DNA of 64,000 nucleotides from Parageobacillus sp. KH3-4 (GTDB lineage: Bacteria; Bacillota; Bacilli; Bacillales; Anoxybacillaceae): NCBI RefSeq assembly GCF_022846435.1, contig NZ_AP025627.1:1646001-1710000 (forward strand), written 5' to 3'. Made by a program: the position numbers and the translations under genes. Positions 51,334 to 60,241 of this stretch are shown here, one piece after another; the stretch's first letter is position 1, and each line of letters starts with the position of its first letter. The notes under the pieces were generated by a model that was not told where the DNA came from, searched no databases, and was given only the letters and a program-made list of their open reading frames with translations.

Positions 51334-51768
51334 ATGGCGACAAAAAATACAACGAACAGCATGTTGCCAGATATTCGTCACACGATGGTTTTTCAAGCGC
51401 CGATTCAAAAAGTTTGGGAGGCGGTTTCCACTTCAGAGGGGCTCGCAGCTTGGTTTATGCCCAATGATCTTCAGCCGATGGTCGGTCATGAGTTTCATTT
51501 AAATGCCGGACCTTTTGGAATGTCTCCGTGTAAAGTAATCGAAGTCGATCCACCTCACCGCTTGTCTTTTCGCTGGGGGAAAGATTGGACCGTTACTTTT
51601 GAGCTGAAAGAGCTGAATAAGGGGCAAACAGAGTTTACGCTTATCCACTCCGGCTGGGATGTGAATAAGGTGACGGAATTTGGCGAGTCTCACACGATCG
51701 TGCGCAATCGGATGGATCAGGGATGGGCCAAGCTTTGCAAATCCTTAGGCGCGTGTGTCGAGGCGTAG
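51334..51768 (+). CDS. SRPBCC (AHSA1/START-like) protein
   Basis: 144 residues, start ATG 51334 behind GGAGG with 8-bp spacing. Fold marks: HTMVFQAPIQKVWEAVSTSE, GLAAWFMPNDLQP, VIEVDPPHRLSFRW and a C-terminal helix RNRMDQGWAKLCKSL. SRPBCC proteins bind hydrophobic ligands in a deep cavity. AHSA1-type members are commonly paired with ArsR regulators, as here; usually the regulator comes first, but in this operon it comes second. Confidence 0.9.
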   Translation: MATKNTTNSMLPDIRHTMVFQAPIQKVWEAVSTSEGLAAWFMPNDLQPMVGHEFHLNAGPFGMSPCKVIEVDPPHRLSFRWGKDWTVTFELKELNKGQTEFTLIHSGWDVNKVTEFGESHTIVRNRMDQGWAKLCKSLGACVEA

Positions 51769-51769
51769 T

Positions 51770-52123
51770 ATGGCTGCCTTATCGCACAAGCATGACGTCT
51801 TCCAGGCCATCGCTGATCCTACCCGACGCAAGCTGCTGCGATTGTTGGCTGATAAGGAAATGCCCGTTACCGCCATCAGCGGCCATTTTCCAATCAGCCG
51901 AACGGCTGTGTCCAAACATTTGCGGATTTTGGCGGATGCCGGACTTGTGAAGGAAAGAAAAGTCGGGCGGGAAACGCGATACCGCCTAGAACCAGCTCCG
52001 CTGTTGGAATTAAAGGAATGGTTGTCCTTTTACGAACGCTTTTGGGATAACAAAATGGCGATGCTCAAACATTACGTGGAAAATGGTGAAGAACACATGG
52101 TTGATGATGGCGATGATAAATAA
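51770..52123 (+). CDS. ArsR-family repressor of the SRPBCC operon
   Basis: 117 residues; ATG 51770 comes just after the SRPBCC stop (TAG at 51766-51768); GTG 51755 in the same frame is an alternative. The winged helix reads FQAIADPTRRKLLRLLADKE, AISGHFPISRTAVSKHLRIL and GRETRYRLEPAPL, followed by a helical tail (LSFYERFWDNKMAMLKHYV). It lacks the metal-binding cysteines of CadC/ArsR, so a non-metal signal, perhaps a ligand of its SRPBCC partner, is likely. Probable target: the two palindromes upstream. Confidence 0.9.
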   Translation: MAALSHKHDVFQAIADPTRRKLLRLLADKEMPVTAISGHFPISRTAVSKHLRILADAGLVKERKVGRETRYRLEPAPLLELKEWLSFYERFWDNKMAMLKHYVENGEEHMVDDGDDK

Positions 52124-52131
52124 ACAACTTG

Positions 52132-52168
52132 GAAAGAGTCAATTATTTTTTGGCTCTTTCTTTTTTTT
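52132..52168 (+). terminator. Terminator of the SRPBCC-ArsR operon
   Basis: GAAAGAGTC pairs with GGCTCTTTC (9 bp, one G-T) and is followed by TTTTTTTT. Confidence 0.85.
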
Positions 52169-52216
52169 GGTATTATAAAAAGCAAAGCGATTAATTTACA
52201 ATAGGGGGCATTTATT

Positions 52217-52966
52217 ATGAATCCAGTCATTGAAACGATTTTGCAGCACCGCTCCATTCGTAAATTTGAAGACCGTCCGTTAACGGACGAGCAAATTCGC
52301 ACGATCGTCGAATGTGCGCAAGCGGCGTCGACATCAAGCTTTGTGCAAGCATATTCGATCATTGGCGTGAAGGATAAAGAGACGAAACGAAAGCTTGCGG
52401 AACTAGCGGGAAATCAGCCTTATGTCGAACATAATGGACATTTCTTCGTGTTTTGTGCCGATCTTCACCGTCATGAAGTGGTCGGTGAAATGGAACAGCA
52501 AGATGTGCTGCCATCGCTTGAAAGTACGGAAAAATTTATGGTCGCGCTCATCGATGCGGCATTGGCGGCGCAAAACGCAGCTATCGCCGCCGAATCGATG
52601 GGGCTTGGCATTTGCTATATCGGCGGATTGCGCAACAACTTGCCGGAAGTGTGCAAACTGTTGAAAGTGCCGAAACGGGTCATTCCGCTTTTCGGGCTTG
52701 CCGTCGGTTACCCGACGCAGCAGCCTGACAAAAAACCGCGCCTGCCGTTTGAACACGTATACCATGAAGAAACATATGAGCAAGACCGCACTAAATTCGA
52801 AGCACAGCTGAAACAATATAATGATACCGTTTCCGCGTATTACGAAAAGCGGACAAACGGCAAACGCCGCGATACATGGACCGGGCAGATGGCCAACATG
52901 CTCAGCAACCCTGTGCGCATGTATATGAAAGAATTCGTAGAAGGAAAAGGGTTCAATCTTCGTTAA
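52217..52966 (+). CDS. NfsA/NfrA-family FMN nitroreductase
   Basis: 249 residues, start ATG 52217 behind AGGGGGC. Motifs: ILQHRSIRKFEDRPLTDEQI (FMN phosphate site), CAQAASTSSFVQAYSIIGV, AAQNAAIAAESMGLGICYIG and GLAVGYPTQQPDKKPRLPFE. This is the NADPH-dependent, oxygen-insensitive nitroreductase family, cytosolic, with FMN bound. The B. subtilis NfrA relative is stress-induced. It is a single gene flanked by terminators. Confidence 0.93.
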   Translation: MNPVIETILQHRSIRKFEDRPLTDEQIRTIVECAQAASTSSFVQAYSIIGVKDKETKRKLAELAGNQPYVEHNGHFFVFCADLHRHEVVGEMEQQDVLPSLESTEKFMVALIDAALAAQNAAIAAESMGLGICYIGGLRNNLPEVCKLLKVPKRVIPLFGLAVGYPTQQPDKKPRLPFEHVYHEETYEQDRTKFEAQLKQYNDTVSAYYEKRTNGKRRDTWTGQMANMLSNPVRMYMKEFVEGKGFNLR

Positions 52967-52992
52967 TCACGCTCCGGCATAACCAAACACAT

Positions 52993-53031
52993 AGCCGTAA
53001 TCCCTTACGTATCAAGGGATGCGGCTTTTTG
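52993..53031 (+). terminator. Terminator of the nitroreductase gene
   Basis: AGCCG-TA-ATCCCTT pairs with AAGGGAT-G-CGGCT around a 7-nt loop, then TTTT. Confidence 0.8.
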
Positions 53032-53316
53032 GCTTTTCGCCGGATGTCCCTGTTTGGTGCCCACATTAGCCATGAATTTTCATGTAAATGGTCTCTAATC
53101 TGTCCCAATTTCTTTTTATTCAGGCGGAGTAGGTGGTGTGTCGTCATCGAACAAGCTTTTACTCATATTCCAGTGTGCCGGCGGTATTCGCTAACGATGC
53201 GAGATAGGGCCTTTCTTGCCGTTTTCTCGCGGAAAAGGTTTTCGCGGTAATATTTATCATTGGTCCGAATCTGTATTCTCTCTTTTCCTATGTTTTACGT
53301 GAATAGAAAAGGGTTA
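53032..53316. other. Intergenic region without recognised gene
   Basis: Short frames are present on both strands, but none has a ribosome binding site or recognisable sequence. No hairpin or repeat stands out. Confidence 0.4.
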
Positions 53317-53775
53317 TTATTTCACTTTTATCGGAATTGCATAAATCGCATTTCCTTCTTCCCAACTAGCATGAATAACGTAAATAAAAGATCCTGATCC
53401 TTTCGGAAGTATTACTGTGTTATTCATTACCCTTTCAAAGTGTACACGATCATTTTTCCATATTCCTGCTTCCATATCTGCCGGCTGGTATCTAAAACGA
53501 ATCAGCAGCTTTGCATCGGCCGGAACTACATTGAAATCCATGTTTTCTACAAGATAAGGAGGGGCAACAGCATTTGCATCAATGGCATGACCATTTTCTG
53601 CCCAAGAATATGTTGCGATTTTATAATCCATCTCTTTGCCATCTACAGTTAAAATTGGTTTTGGTGACTCCAATTCCCCTAATTTACACCCTGCCATAAA
53701 AACATCATCATGAATAATAATATCCTTCTCATCTATCGATTCCTCCCTAACAAATAAGACGTGTTTCAATGACAA
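53317..53775 (-). CDS. Hypothetical protein, possibly 5'-truncated
   Basis: 152 residues, mostly beta-strand in look: ILTVDGKEMDYKIATYSWAE, APPYLVENMDFNVVPADAKL, LIRFRYQPADMEAGIW and a C-terminal SFIYVIHASWEEGNAIYAIP. The C-terminal three quarters resemble a secreted beta-sandwich domain, yet the N-terminus (MSLKHVLFVREESIDEKD) is neither a signal peptide nor a membrane anchor. An original export signal may have been lost by deletion upstream. No convincing ribosome binding site precedes the start. I do not recognise the family. Confidence 0.55.
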   Translation of the reverse strand: MSLKHVLFVREESIDEKDIIIHDDVFMAGCKLGELESPKPILTVDGKEMDYKIATYSWAENGHAIDANAVAPPYLVENMDFNVVPADAKLLIRFRYQPADMEAGIWKNDRVHFERVMNNTVILPKGSGSFIYVIHASWEEGNAIYAIPIKVK

Positions 53776-54060
53776 AAGGCAACGAGACAGTCCGATAGTT
53801 TAACATGAACATCAATAACATCCTTTAACAGAACTTTTAAAAATGATAAAAAACGGCAGATTGCTTTTGATTAGGTTAGTATCGCAGACAGAATATGTTG
53901 AAGCAGGGGAGATTTTTCAGACAAATTTTGTCAAGCATCATTCTGATCGAGATGGTACTTTTGTTTTAAAGGATATATGTTATTCACTTATTGATATTTT
54001 TAGAAAAATTTGTTACATCTTGTTATAGATTTATCAGTTGATAAGATAATGTAAGTTTCT
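53776..54060. other. Degenerate intergenic stretch
   Basis: A 61-codon plus-strand frame at 53843-54028 (RLVSQTEYVEAGEIFQTNFV) lacks a ribosome binding site and family resemblance and may be debris. Otherwise AT-rich with no clear element. Confidence 0.35.
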
Positions 54061-54075
54061 TTTTGGGGGGATACA

Positions 54076-54378
54076 ATGTATCTTGGGGTGGTTATTTGTA
54101 GTATTGTTAGTTTATTGATGATTTTACTGGGGTATTTAATTTGGGCAAAAAAGAAATTATTCCTTATAGCAGGTTATGATGAGGAAACTTTTGTAGGAGA
54201 CAAAGAAAAATTAGCAAAAGCAATGGGCATGTTTTCTATATTCATTGGCATACTTACCTTTATTCTTCCATTTACTCTTGAGTATATTGGTTCATTCACA
54301 GGGTATATATTTGCAATAATTATCGTGTTGGGGACGATTGTAATGTTTATTTATGTCAATATGCTCAATAGAAAGTGA
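54076..54378 (+). CDS. DUF3784-type small membrane protein
   Basis: 100 residues, start ATG 54076 behind a strong TTGGGGGG site. Three membrane helices (about 5-25, 50-70, 74-95) with a cytosolic loop reading KKKLFLIAGYDEETFVGDKE. The LIAGY motif is typical of DUF3784. The function of the family is unknown; members are scattered in Firmicutes, often as single genes. The gene is AT-rich compared with the core genes around it. Confidence 0.8.
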   Translation: MYLGVVICSIVSLLMILLGYLIWAKKKLFLIAGYDEETFVGDKEKLAKAMGMFSIFIGILTFILPFTLEYIGSFTGYIFAIIIVLGTIVMFIYVNMLNRK

Positions 54379-54691
54379 AAAAAGAGGAATCCTGTAAGGT
54401 TGACAAAATTTCAATGCCATATATCTTTTATCTATTCTGAATTTTATGTTGATTTTAGTGTACGATCGTGTTATACTTCACTTCAAAAAAGCACACATTT
54501 GTTTCAAAGTTCTAGAAATGAAGATTTATTATCGAGCAAAGAAAACGGGGGGAGTGAGACGATGGCGAAGCATTTTCTATCACATTTAATCCTAGTAAAC
54601 GAATAGGTATAATAAAGTTTGCTTTAGTGTAACGTGCAATGAAACTGCATCGAATTAAATCTTTTCCAAATTGATAAGGGGGTGTTAATGG
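54379..54691. other. Intergenic region before the YeiH gene
   Basis: No supported gene. Two ribosome-binding-like sites occur (GGGGGGAGTG near 54550, GGGGGTG near 54680); the second serves the exporter gene. The first is followed by a 14-codon frame from ATG 54562 that looks like debris. Confidence 0.4.
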
Positions 54692-56041
54692 ATGCATAAA
54701 ACGAACTTATCTGATGAAAGAGCATTGCCGACTATCCAAAGCGGATGGGCGGAATTCATTCGAAAAGAAGATTGGTGGGCGGTATGGATTGGCCTCTTTC
54801 TTGTCATTTTGGCCGTAGTCCTTTGGTCGGCGGGGAATTCGATTAAAGTGCTTACTGCACAAATCCCCAAATGGGGGGGCATTCATACTTTAACGGCTGC
54901 ATTAAGCCATCATTTTGGATCCATTGTTCTCTTATTTATCACTTTCTTCATTTTGTTTTCTATTGCCGTATTCTTTTTGCGTGTTAAACTTAGTCAATTT
55001 GTTTCTGGATTTATCGTTTTATTTATACTTAGTGTATTGATCAATATTTTTAGCTCATGGGAATGGGCGCAACGATATAATTTGGAAGCACCGCTCATTG
55101 CCCTTGCTATAGGGCTTGTTATTAGCAATATTATTCCGATTCCTGACTGGTTTGAAGCAGCATTGCGAACAGAGCTTTACGTGAAAGTAGGTATTGTGCT
55201 TCTTGGTGCGACACTTCCTTTTGCGCTCATTGTCAAAGCTGGGCCTGTTGCCATTCTACAGGCGACGATCATTGCTGTAGTTACTTTTTTCACCATTTAC
55301 TTCGTCGGATCCAAGCTAGGTTTGGATAAACGATTTGCAGCTACGTTGGGGGCAGGCGGTTCTATATGCGGTGTCTCTGCTTCGATAGCTGTAGGTAGCT
55401 CCATAAAAGCAAAGAAAGAGCACGTTTCCGTTTCGATATCACTTGTTGTGATTTGGGCGATTGTCATGATTTTTGCTCTCTCACTCATGATAAAATGGCT
55501 CAAAATACCAGCGGGACCGGCAGGGGCGTGGATCGGCACATCGGAATTTGCCGATGCCGCAGGGATCACGGCAGCCAGTGCATTTGGCGATAAAGCGCTC
55601 ACGGCGTTTACGCTCATGAAGGTGATTGGCCGCGACATATTTATTGGTGTTTGGTGCTTTATTCTTGCATTCATTTCTATCACTCGGTGGGAAAAGCAGG
55701 AAGAAGGAACAAAAGCAGATGCATCTGAAATATGGCGCCGGTTTCCAAAGTTTGTGCTTGGCTTTTTTGCCGCTTCAGCCATTGTGACCATCATTTTTGC
55801 CAGCGTTTCAACAGCTGACGCTGATGTGATTAATGCGGATATTGTTGCACCGATCAAAGAATTGCGGACATGGGCTTTTACTTTTTGCTTCTTATCGATC
55901 GGATTGACAACCCGCTTCAAACAATTGACATCGGTTGGTTGGAAACCTTTTGTCGCATTCAGTTCAGGGGTTGCGGTGAACGTGGTTTTGGGATACATTC
56001 TGTCCATCCTTGTCTTGGGCTCTTACTGGGCAAATCTGTAA
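54692..56041 (+). CDS. YeiH/UPF0324-family putative anion exporter
   Basis: 449 residues, start ATG 54692 behind AAGGGGGTG. An N-terminal cytosolic tail is followed by about 11-12 membrane helices. Signatures: LEAPLIALAIGLVISNIIPI, VKVGIVLLGATLPFALIVKA, GGSICGVSASIAVGSSIKAK and the C-terminal FLSIGLTTRFKQL. The family is annotated as putative sulfate or other anion exporter; the substrate is not proven. It is longer at the N-terminus than E. coli YeiH (about 350). A terminator follows immediately. Confidence 0.9.
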   Translation: MHKTNLSDERALPTIQSGWAEFIRKEDWWAVWIGLFLVILAVVLWSAGNSIKVLTAQIPKWGGIHTLTAALSHHFGSIVLLFITFFILFSIAVFFLRVKLSQFVSGFIVLFILSVLINIFSSWEWAQRYNLEAPLIALAIGLVISNIIPIPDWFEAALRTELYVKVGIVLLGATLPFALIVKAGPVAILQATIIAVVTFFTIYFVGSKLGLDKRFAATLGAGGSICGVSASIAVGSSIKAKKEHVSVSISLVVIWAIVMIFALSLMIKWLKIPAGPAGAWIGTSEFADAAGITAASAFGDKALTAFTLMKVIGRDIFIGVWCFILAFISITRWEKQEEGTKADASEIWRRFPKFVLGFFAASAIVTIIFASVSTADADVINADIVAPIKELRTWAFTFCFLSIGLTTRFKQLTSVGWKPFVAFSSGVAVNVVLGYILSILVLGSYWANL

Positions 56042-56054
56042 TACTTATGAAAGA

Positions 56055-56097
56055 AAGGGCCTATGGAATGCGCCTCGGCATAGGCCCTTCTTTTCCT
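56055..56097 (+). terminator. Terminator of the YeiH-type gene
   Basis: AAGGGCCTATG with CATAGGCCCTT (perfect 11 bp, 13-nt loop), then CTTTTCC. Confidence 0.83.
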
Positions 56098-56128
56098 TAA
56101 GGTAAACATGAATGTGACGGAGGAAACG

Positions 56129-56479
56129 ATGAAGAAGAATCAATGGACTTGCAAGCAAAAAATTTGTTTTATTTTTGAGATTTTTCCTCGTCATGCAATG
56201 CCTTTTAACAAGTTGCGCCATATTCGCCAAATGAATTCCCGCTCCGTCAGGGAACTCAATGCTTTTTTATCGGCTCGTTTGGAGAGGATTGCCTGCATGA
56301 TGGACCTTCTGCAGAAAGCACACGATCATTGGATTGTTTACGGCAAAAAGGACAAAATTATAATGGAAACGGATACGTATGATTTTAACGAAGCGCTCAA
56401 TATTTTGTCCAGCCACGGTTTCAACAAGGATGATTATATATTAAGAGTGGAATACGAACGGAAATGGGGAATGCTTTAA
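56129..56479 (+). CDS. Hypothetical protein
   Basis: 116 residues. ATG 56129 is chosen because GACGGAGG lies 8 bp upstream; ATG 56108 in the same frame has no site. The protein is basic, with helices around RQMNSRSVRELNAFLSARLE and RIACMMDLLQKAHDHW, then a strand-helix unit VYGKKDKIIMETDTYDFNEA and LNILSSHGFNKDDYILRVEY. I do not recognise the family. It is soluble and has no signal peptide. Confidence 0.6.
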   Translation: MKKNQWTCKQKICFIFEIFPRHAMPFNKLRHIRQMNSRSVRELNAFLSARLERIACMMDLLQKAHDHWIVYGKKDKIIMETDTYDFNEALNILSSHGFNKDDYILRVEYERKWGML

Positions 56480-56750
56480 TCCTTTTGACTTCTTTGCTAT
56501 TTCTCTGATCCTGCTCCATTTTAGCAGCAAGCGGATTTTCAAATGGATACACGTTTGGCTAGAAAAAGAAAAGGAAAATTTTAAGCGTTGCACGTCAGCG
56601 CCTTTTTGCGTGAATAAGTTCAGAAAAGCGAAAGCCAATAAAACGATGAAAAAGGGAAAGTTTATTTGAGCAACTGCAGAAGGAATTAAAAAATATCGTC
56701 CAGTAATAGCCGTTGGTATGCCCTGGCCGTCTTTAAGCCAATTAAAACAA
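56480..56750. other. Intergenic stretch, nothing recognised
   Basis: A minus-strand frame (56441-56638) overlaps the previous gene and lacks start signals. No RNA, repeat or mobile-element end is evident. Confidence 0.35.
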
Positions 56751-56784
56751 AAAAATCCCTGTCATTAGGCAGGGATTTTTTTGT
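56751..56784. terminator. Bidirectional terminator near tetR
   Basis: AAAAATCCCTG pairs perfectly with CAGGGATTTTT across an 8-nt loop, with T-runs in both directions; it ends the minus-strand tetR transcript. Confidence 0.85.
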
Positions 56785-56795
56785 TTTAAATAGTT

Positions 56796-57401
56796 CTAAA
56801 CACCAACTATAATCTTCAAACCATCATTAAAGAGATCGTCAACGGTTCGACCTGAAGCAAAATATTCTTCTATACTTTGAACCATTAAGGGATGTTCCCT
56901 TTTAAACTGTTCGAAATCAAAGCCTTTAATTTCTTCTGGAGAAGGAGGAGATGTTTGCTCCTCGATCACATGCCCGAAAGTATAACGGGTCGCTGCCAGA
57001 ACGATTAAGCGGGCTTCCCGAAGGCTGATGCCGGCACTATGAAGCGATTGGATAGCCACTTCGGATATTTTAGCCATCGTCAATGATAAATGGGCACCAG
57101 CGACAACGCGACCACCATCGGTATATGAGAGCATGGCTTTACGCAAACGGTTAAGAGTGTGGATCAGCCAATCTTGCCAAGGCTCACCATCACCCCGCGG
57201 CTGTAAGTCCGCAAATTCCGTCTGCAAAATCGCTTCGGCCATTTCGTTAACCAAAGCGGCTTTATTGTTAAAATGCCAATATAAAGCCGGAGCTTGAACT
57301 CCCAGCCTTTTAGCCAGTTTTCGCAGTGTTACGCCCTCAAGACCACTTTCATTGAGCAATTGCAGAGCTTCTTCTATAATTTGTTCCTTTCTTAATGCCA
57401 T
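56796..57401 (-). CDS. TetR-family repressor (TetR_C1-like)
   Basis: 201 residues, start ATG 57401 behind GAGGAGAG. The DNA-binding domain reads EEALQLLNESGLEGVTLRKL then AKRLGVQAPALYWHFNNKAA, the TetR-class recognition helix. The C-terminal part (GGRVVAGAHLSL, ARLIVLAATRYTFGHVIEEQ) resembles that of the tetracycline repressor itself, so a small drug-like inducer is plausible. A perfect 28-bp palindrome lies 122 bp upstream of the start, but the expected divergent efflux gene is missing, replaced by stop-broken sequence. Confidence 0.9.
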   Translation of the reverse strand: MALRKEQIIEEALQLLNESGLEGVTLRKLAKRLGVQAPALYWHFNNKAALVNEMAEAILQTEFADLQPRGDGEPWQDWLIHTLNRLRKAMLSYTDGGRVVAGAHLSLTMAKISEVAIQSLHSAGISLREARLIVLAATRYTFGHVIEEQTSPPSPEEIKGFDFEQFKREHPLMVQSIEEYFASGRTVDDLFNDGLKIIVGV

Positions 57402-57522
57402 TGTATTCTCTCCTCGACAGTTTCATCTTTAAGATTGCTTTTTAGTTCAGCAATCGAAGAGTTCAACTAAATTATCAATTATTCTACTTGACATTGTACC
57501 ACAAAACATTTGACAAATTAAT

Positions 57523-57550
57523 TTAACACTGTTAAATTTAACAGTGTTAA
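57523..57550. promoter_or_regulatory. 28-bp perfect palindrome, likely TetR operator
   Basis: The left half is TTAACACTGTTAAA and the right half is its exact reverse complement. Each half itself contains a TTAACA-T-TTAA dyad, so it can be read as two overlapping operators. It lies between tetR and the decayed region that follows. Confidence 0.82.
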
Positions 57551-58102
57551 GTTAACTGCAAACTGAAAGGGGAAATTAATTTCTGTGTGCATTACAATCA
57601 AATAAACAGGGGGAGAATGGTTATGTTTAAAAGCTTGTTCCAACAGCGTATTCCAATGAATTGTTTTCTAACATGGGAATGGACATAAGCTTCGTATCCA
57701 GTACGATGAAAAACAGCATGTTGGATTCAATTACATATATCCTACTCGCGTGGAGTAGGCTCTTTTTGTCCATAAAAGTAAGAAGGTGAAGTAAAGTTTC
57801 CGCTTTTTAATCGTGCTAATCCTGTGTCGAGTTTTAAGCTGCATAAAAAAGTATATCTTGTTCAACCATGGGAGTCGTCGTTCTACGAATAACGGGATAA
57901 GCATTTTAGCAATCCACAAATTTCTATCCGCTGTACCAATCCTCACCATTATCTGCTTTTTCCGCTGGTCTCCCAGCTTTCATTCAAAGGGCTAGGGCGT
58001 TTTTACAGGAATTGATATATTTTCAGGATCTGCATCATAAATACTGTTATATGACAATATAGAATTCTCTATTCAACAATACTAGTGAAGGGAGCATATC
58101 TT
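57551..58102. other. Decayed region downstream of the TetR operator
   Basis: A good ribosome binding site (CAGGGGGAG) precedes ATG 57623, but the frame (MFKSLFQQRIPMNCFLTWEW) stops after 22 codons. Later codons in shifted frames stay open to a hairpin at 57741-57759 (CCTACTC/GAGTAGG) with a T-run. The rest, to the oxalate decarboxylase, has no supported gene. The likely reading is a lost or truncated target of the TetR protein. Confidence 0.5.
57741..57767 (+). terminator. Terminator of the lost TetR-target transcript
   Basis: CCTACTC-GCGTG-GAGTAGG followed by CTCTTTTTG. Confidence 0.7.
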
Positions 58103-59275
58103 ATGAAAAAACGCCCAAGGAATCCGGCTTCGTACGAAAATGTGCCGCAGCCGATAAGGGATGATGGTGCCGGCGCAACCGATTTCGGTCCCCGAGACGT
58201 TATGAGGGATCTTGAGAACCCTGACATGCTAGTTCCGCCGGCCACCGACGCCGGAACGATCCCCAATTTAAAGTTCTCTTTTTCTGACACCCATATGCAG
58301 TTAAAGCATGGTGGTTGGTCGCGGGAAGTAACGGTTAGAGAGCTGCCGATCGCAACCGCTCTTGCGGGGGTAAACATGCGTCTGACGCCGGGCGGCGTGC
58401 GCGAGTTGCATTGGCATAAGCAGGCGGAATGGGCCTATATGATTTTAGGCTGTGCACGCATCACTGCAGTCGACCAGGACGGGCGGAACTTTATAGCCGA
58501 TGTCAGCGCGGGGGATTTGTGGTACTTTCCCGCTGGAATTCCACACTCGATTCAAGGACTGGAGGAAGGCTGTGAATTTCTGCTCGTCTTCGACGACGGC
58601 AGCTTCTCTGAGTTCGACACCTTCACTATTACTGACTGGTTTGCGCACACAGCAAAAGACGTGCTAGCAGCGAATTTCGGTGTACCGGAAAGCGCCTTTG
58701 CCCACATTCCTACAAAACAACGATACATTTTCCAAGCAAAGGTGCCCGGCCCGCTGAAAAGCCATCATGTGTCGGATCCTTACGGTACTGTGCCAAAGAG
58801 CTTCACGCATCGGCTGCTCGCACAGGAGCCGATCATAACTCCGGGCGGGACGGTACGCATAGTTGATTCCACCAACTTCCCTGTTTCGACTACAATTGCG
58901 GCGGCGCTGGTAGAAGTCAAGCCAGGCGGGATGAGGGAAATGCACTGGCATCCAAATAGCGATGAGTGGCAGTATTATCTCACGGGCACGGCGCGCATGA
59001 CGGTGTTCGCGGCGAATGGCACCGCCCGGACTTTCAATTATCGGGCTGGTGACGTAGGATATGTACCGCGCGCCTACGGTCACTATATCCAAAACACCGG
59101 TGACCAAAGCCTATGGTTTTTTGAAATATTCAAGAGTGACCGTTACGCCGATGTGTCGCTGAACCAGTGGATGGCGCTGACTCCAAAAGAGCTGGTACAG
59201 GACCACTTGCATGTAGGACCGGAGCTGATAAACGCATTGCGGAAGGAAAAATGGCCGATCGTCAAATACAACTGA
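58103..59275 (+). CDS. Bicupin oxalate decarboxylase family protein
   Basis: 390 residues, start ATG 58103 behind GAAGGGAG. Both cupins carry full Mn ligands: [14 protein letters not shown] with GIPHSIQG, and [15 protein letters not shown] with YGHYIQNT. The family reaction is oxalate to formate plus CO2. The active-site lid of B. subtilis OxdC reads SENST; here the matching segment is [16 protein letters not shown], keeping the Glu but changing the residues after it. Activity could therefore differ (decarboxylase versus oxidase balance). Base composition is GC-richer than its flanks, which may indicate transfer. No signal peptide. Confidence 0.9.
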   Translation: MKKRPRNPASYENVPQPIRDDGAGATDFGPRDVMRDLENPDMLVPPATDAGTIPNLKFSFSDTHMQLKHGGWSREVTVRELPIATALAGVNMRLTPGGVRELHWHKQAEWAYMILGCARITAVDQDGRNFIADVSAGDLWYFPAGIPHSIQGLEEGCEFLLVFDDGSFSEFDTFTITDWFAHTAKDVLAANFGVPESAFAHIPTKQRYIFQAKVPGPLKSHHVSDPYGTVPKSFTHRLLAQEPIITPGGTVRIVDSTNFPVSTTIAAALVEVKPGGMREMHWHPNSDEWQYYLTGTARMTVFAANGTARTFNYRAGDVGYVPRAYGHYIQNTGDQSLWFFEIFKSDRYADVSLNQWMALTPKELVQDHLHVGPELINALRKEKWPIVKYN

Positions 59276-59600
59276 TATCAGACGGCAAGCATGAAGCCAC
59301 TAAACAGGCGAGAATTACTTTGTGCTCTCGCTTGGCGGCATTACGTGAGAATACACGTCTAACGTCATCGCGGCAGAGGAATGTTTTAAACGTTTGCTGA
59401 CTATTTTCACTTCGGAAAGGACTTTAGGAAATGGTTGAAAATGAGAAATGGCATAAAAAATGGAGTGCAAACTGTTAACAGTTTTGTCACTCTATTTTTG
59501 TTGATAAACTAAGCTTTAAGCTTTTAAAGCAAATTCCTATCATTTAACAGTGTAATTAAACTATTATCTAATTAGATCATAGTTGTATTTGGAGGGATTG
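59276..59600. other. Intergenic region after oxdC-like gene
   Basis: No gene recognised. Contains the hairpin listed separately at 59463-59499 and, near 59545, a lone TTTAACAGTGTAA resembling half of the TetR palindrome at 57523-57550. Confidence 0.4.
59463..59499 (+). terminator. Probable terminator after the oxdC-like gene
   Basis: AAACTG-TTAA-CAGTTT extended by GAGTG/CACTC across a small bulge, then TATTTTTG; 190 bp from the stop. Confidence 0.5.
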
Positions 59601-59601
59601 T

Positions 59602-60171
59602 ATGGCAGTTAAGCAGGCTTGTTAATTTTTATAAGACTCTAGGTGATCCCAAAAGATTCGTATTATTGCACTATTGCGGCACGGCCCTTTACATGGCCAA
59701 GCGATAGCAGGTAAACTTGGCTTAAAGCCACCTACTATTGCACATCATATGGCCAAACTTTGTGAGGTTAATCGATGAAAGACGTAAAAAAATACCATTT
59801 ATTTTTCATTAAACATCAAAAACCTCGAAGATAGTGCTACAGCAATACTAAATTTAGTTTCTGAACATCAAAAAAGTGTAGAATTAAAAATAAATGAATT
59901 CGAACATAATCAGGTTATAAAGAATTTCTTTACTTTTGATGGCAAATTAAAACAAATCCCTGCCCAACGAAAGAAAAAATAATTATACTTGCACATATCG
60001 TGAAAGGGTTAAAGATTGGAGTTGCTTATGATGAAAGTGAGATTATGATTATCTAAAACAATTTCATGAAGATTATGCAACATTAAGAAGAGAGTTGGTC
60101 ATGAACCACTTTATGTATCGGGAAAATAATATTATGAAATGAATCCCCCAGAACTTTGGACTTTAAAATAA
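59602..60171 (+). pseudogene. ArsR-type regulator with DUF2087, broken by frameshifts and stops
   Basis: ATG 59602 follows TGGAGGG but the frame stops at once. In shifted frames the order IIALLRHGPLHGQAIAGKLG, LKPPTIAHHMAKL, NTIYFSLNIKNLEDSATAIL, FFTFDGKLKQIPAQRKKKI, then HEDYATLRRELVMNHFMY and NPPELWTLK is preserved. This is a winged helix followed by a DUF2087 domain, a known fused regulator. At least four lesions separate the segments. It directly precedes the MFS-PhzF pair, which it may once have controlled. Confidence 0.85.
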
Positions 60172-60241
60172 TTTTTTTTTGCCAATATAATTAGATATGT
60201 ATCTAATTAGATGTTTGTAAAAAAGTAAATGAGGTGATTTT

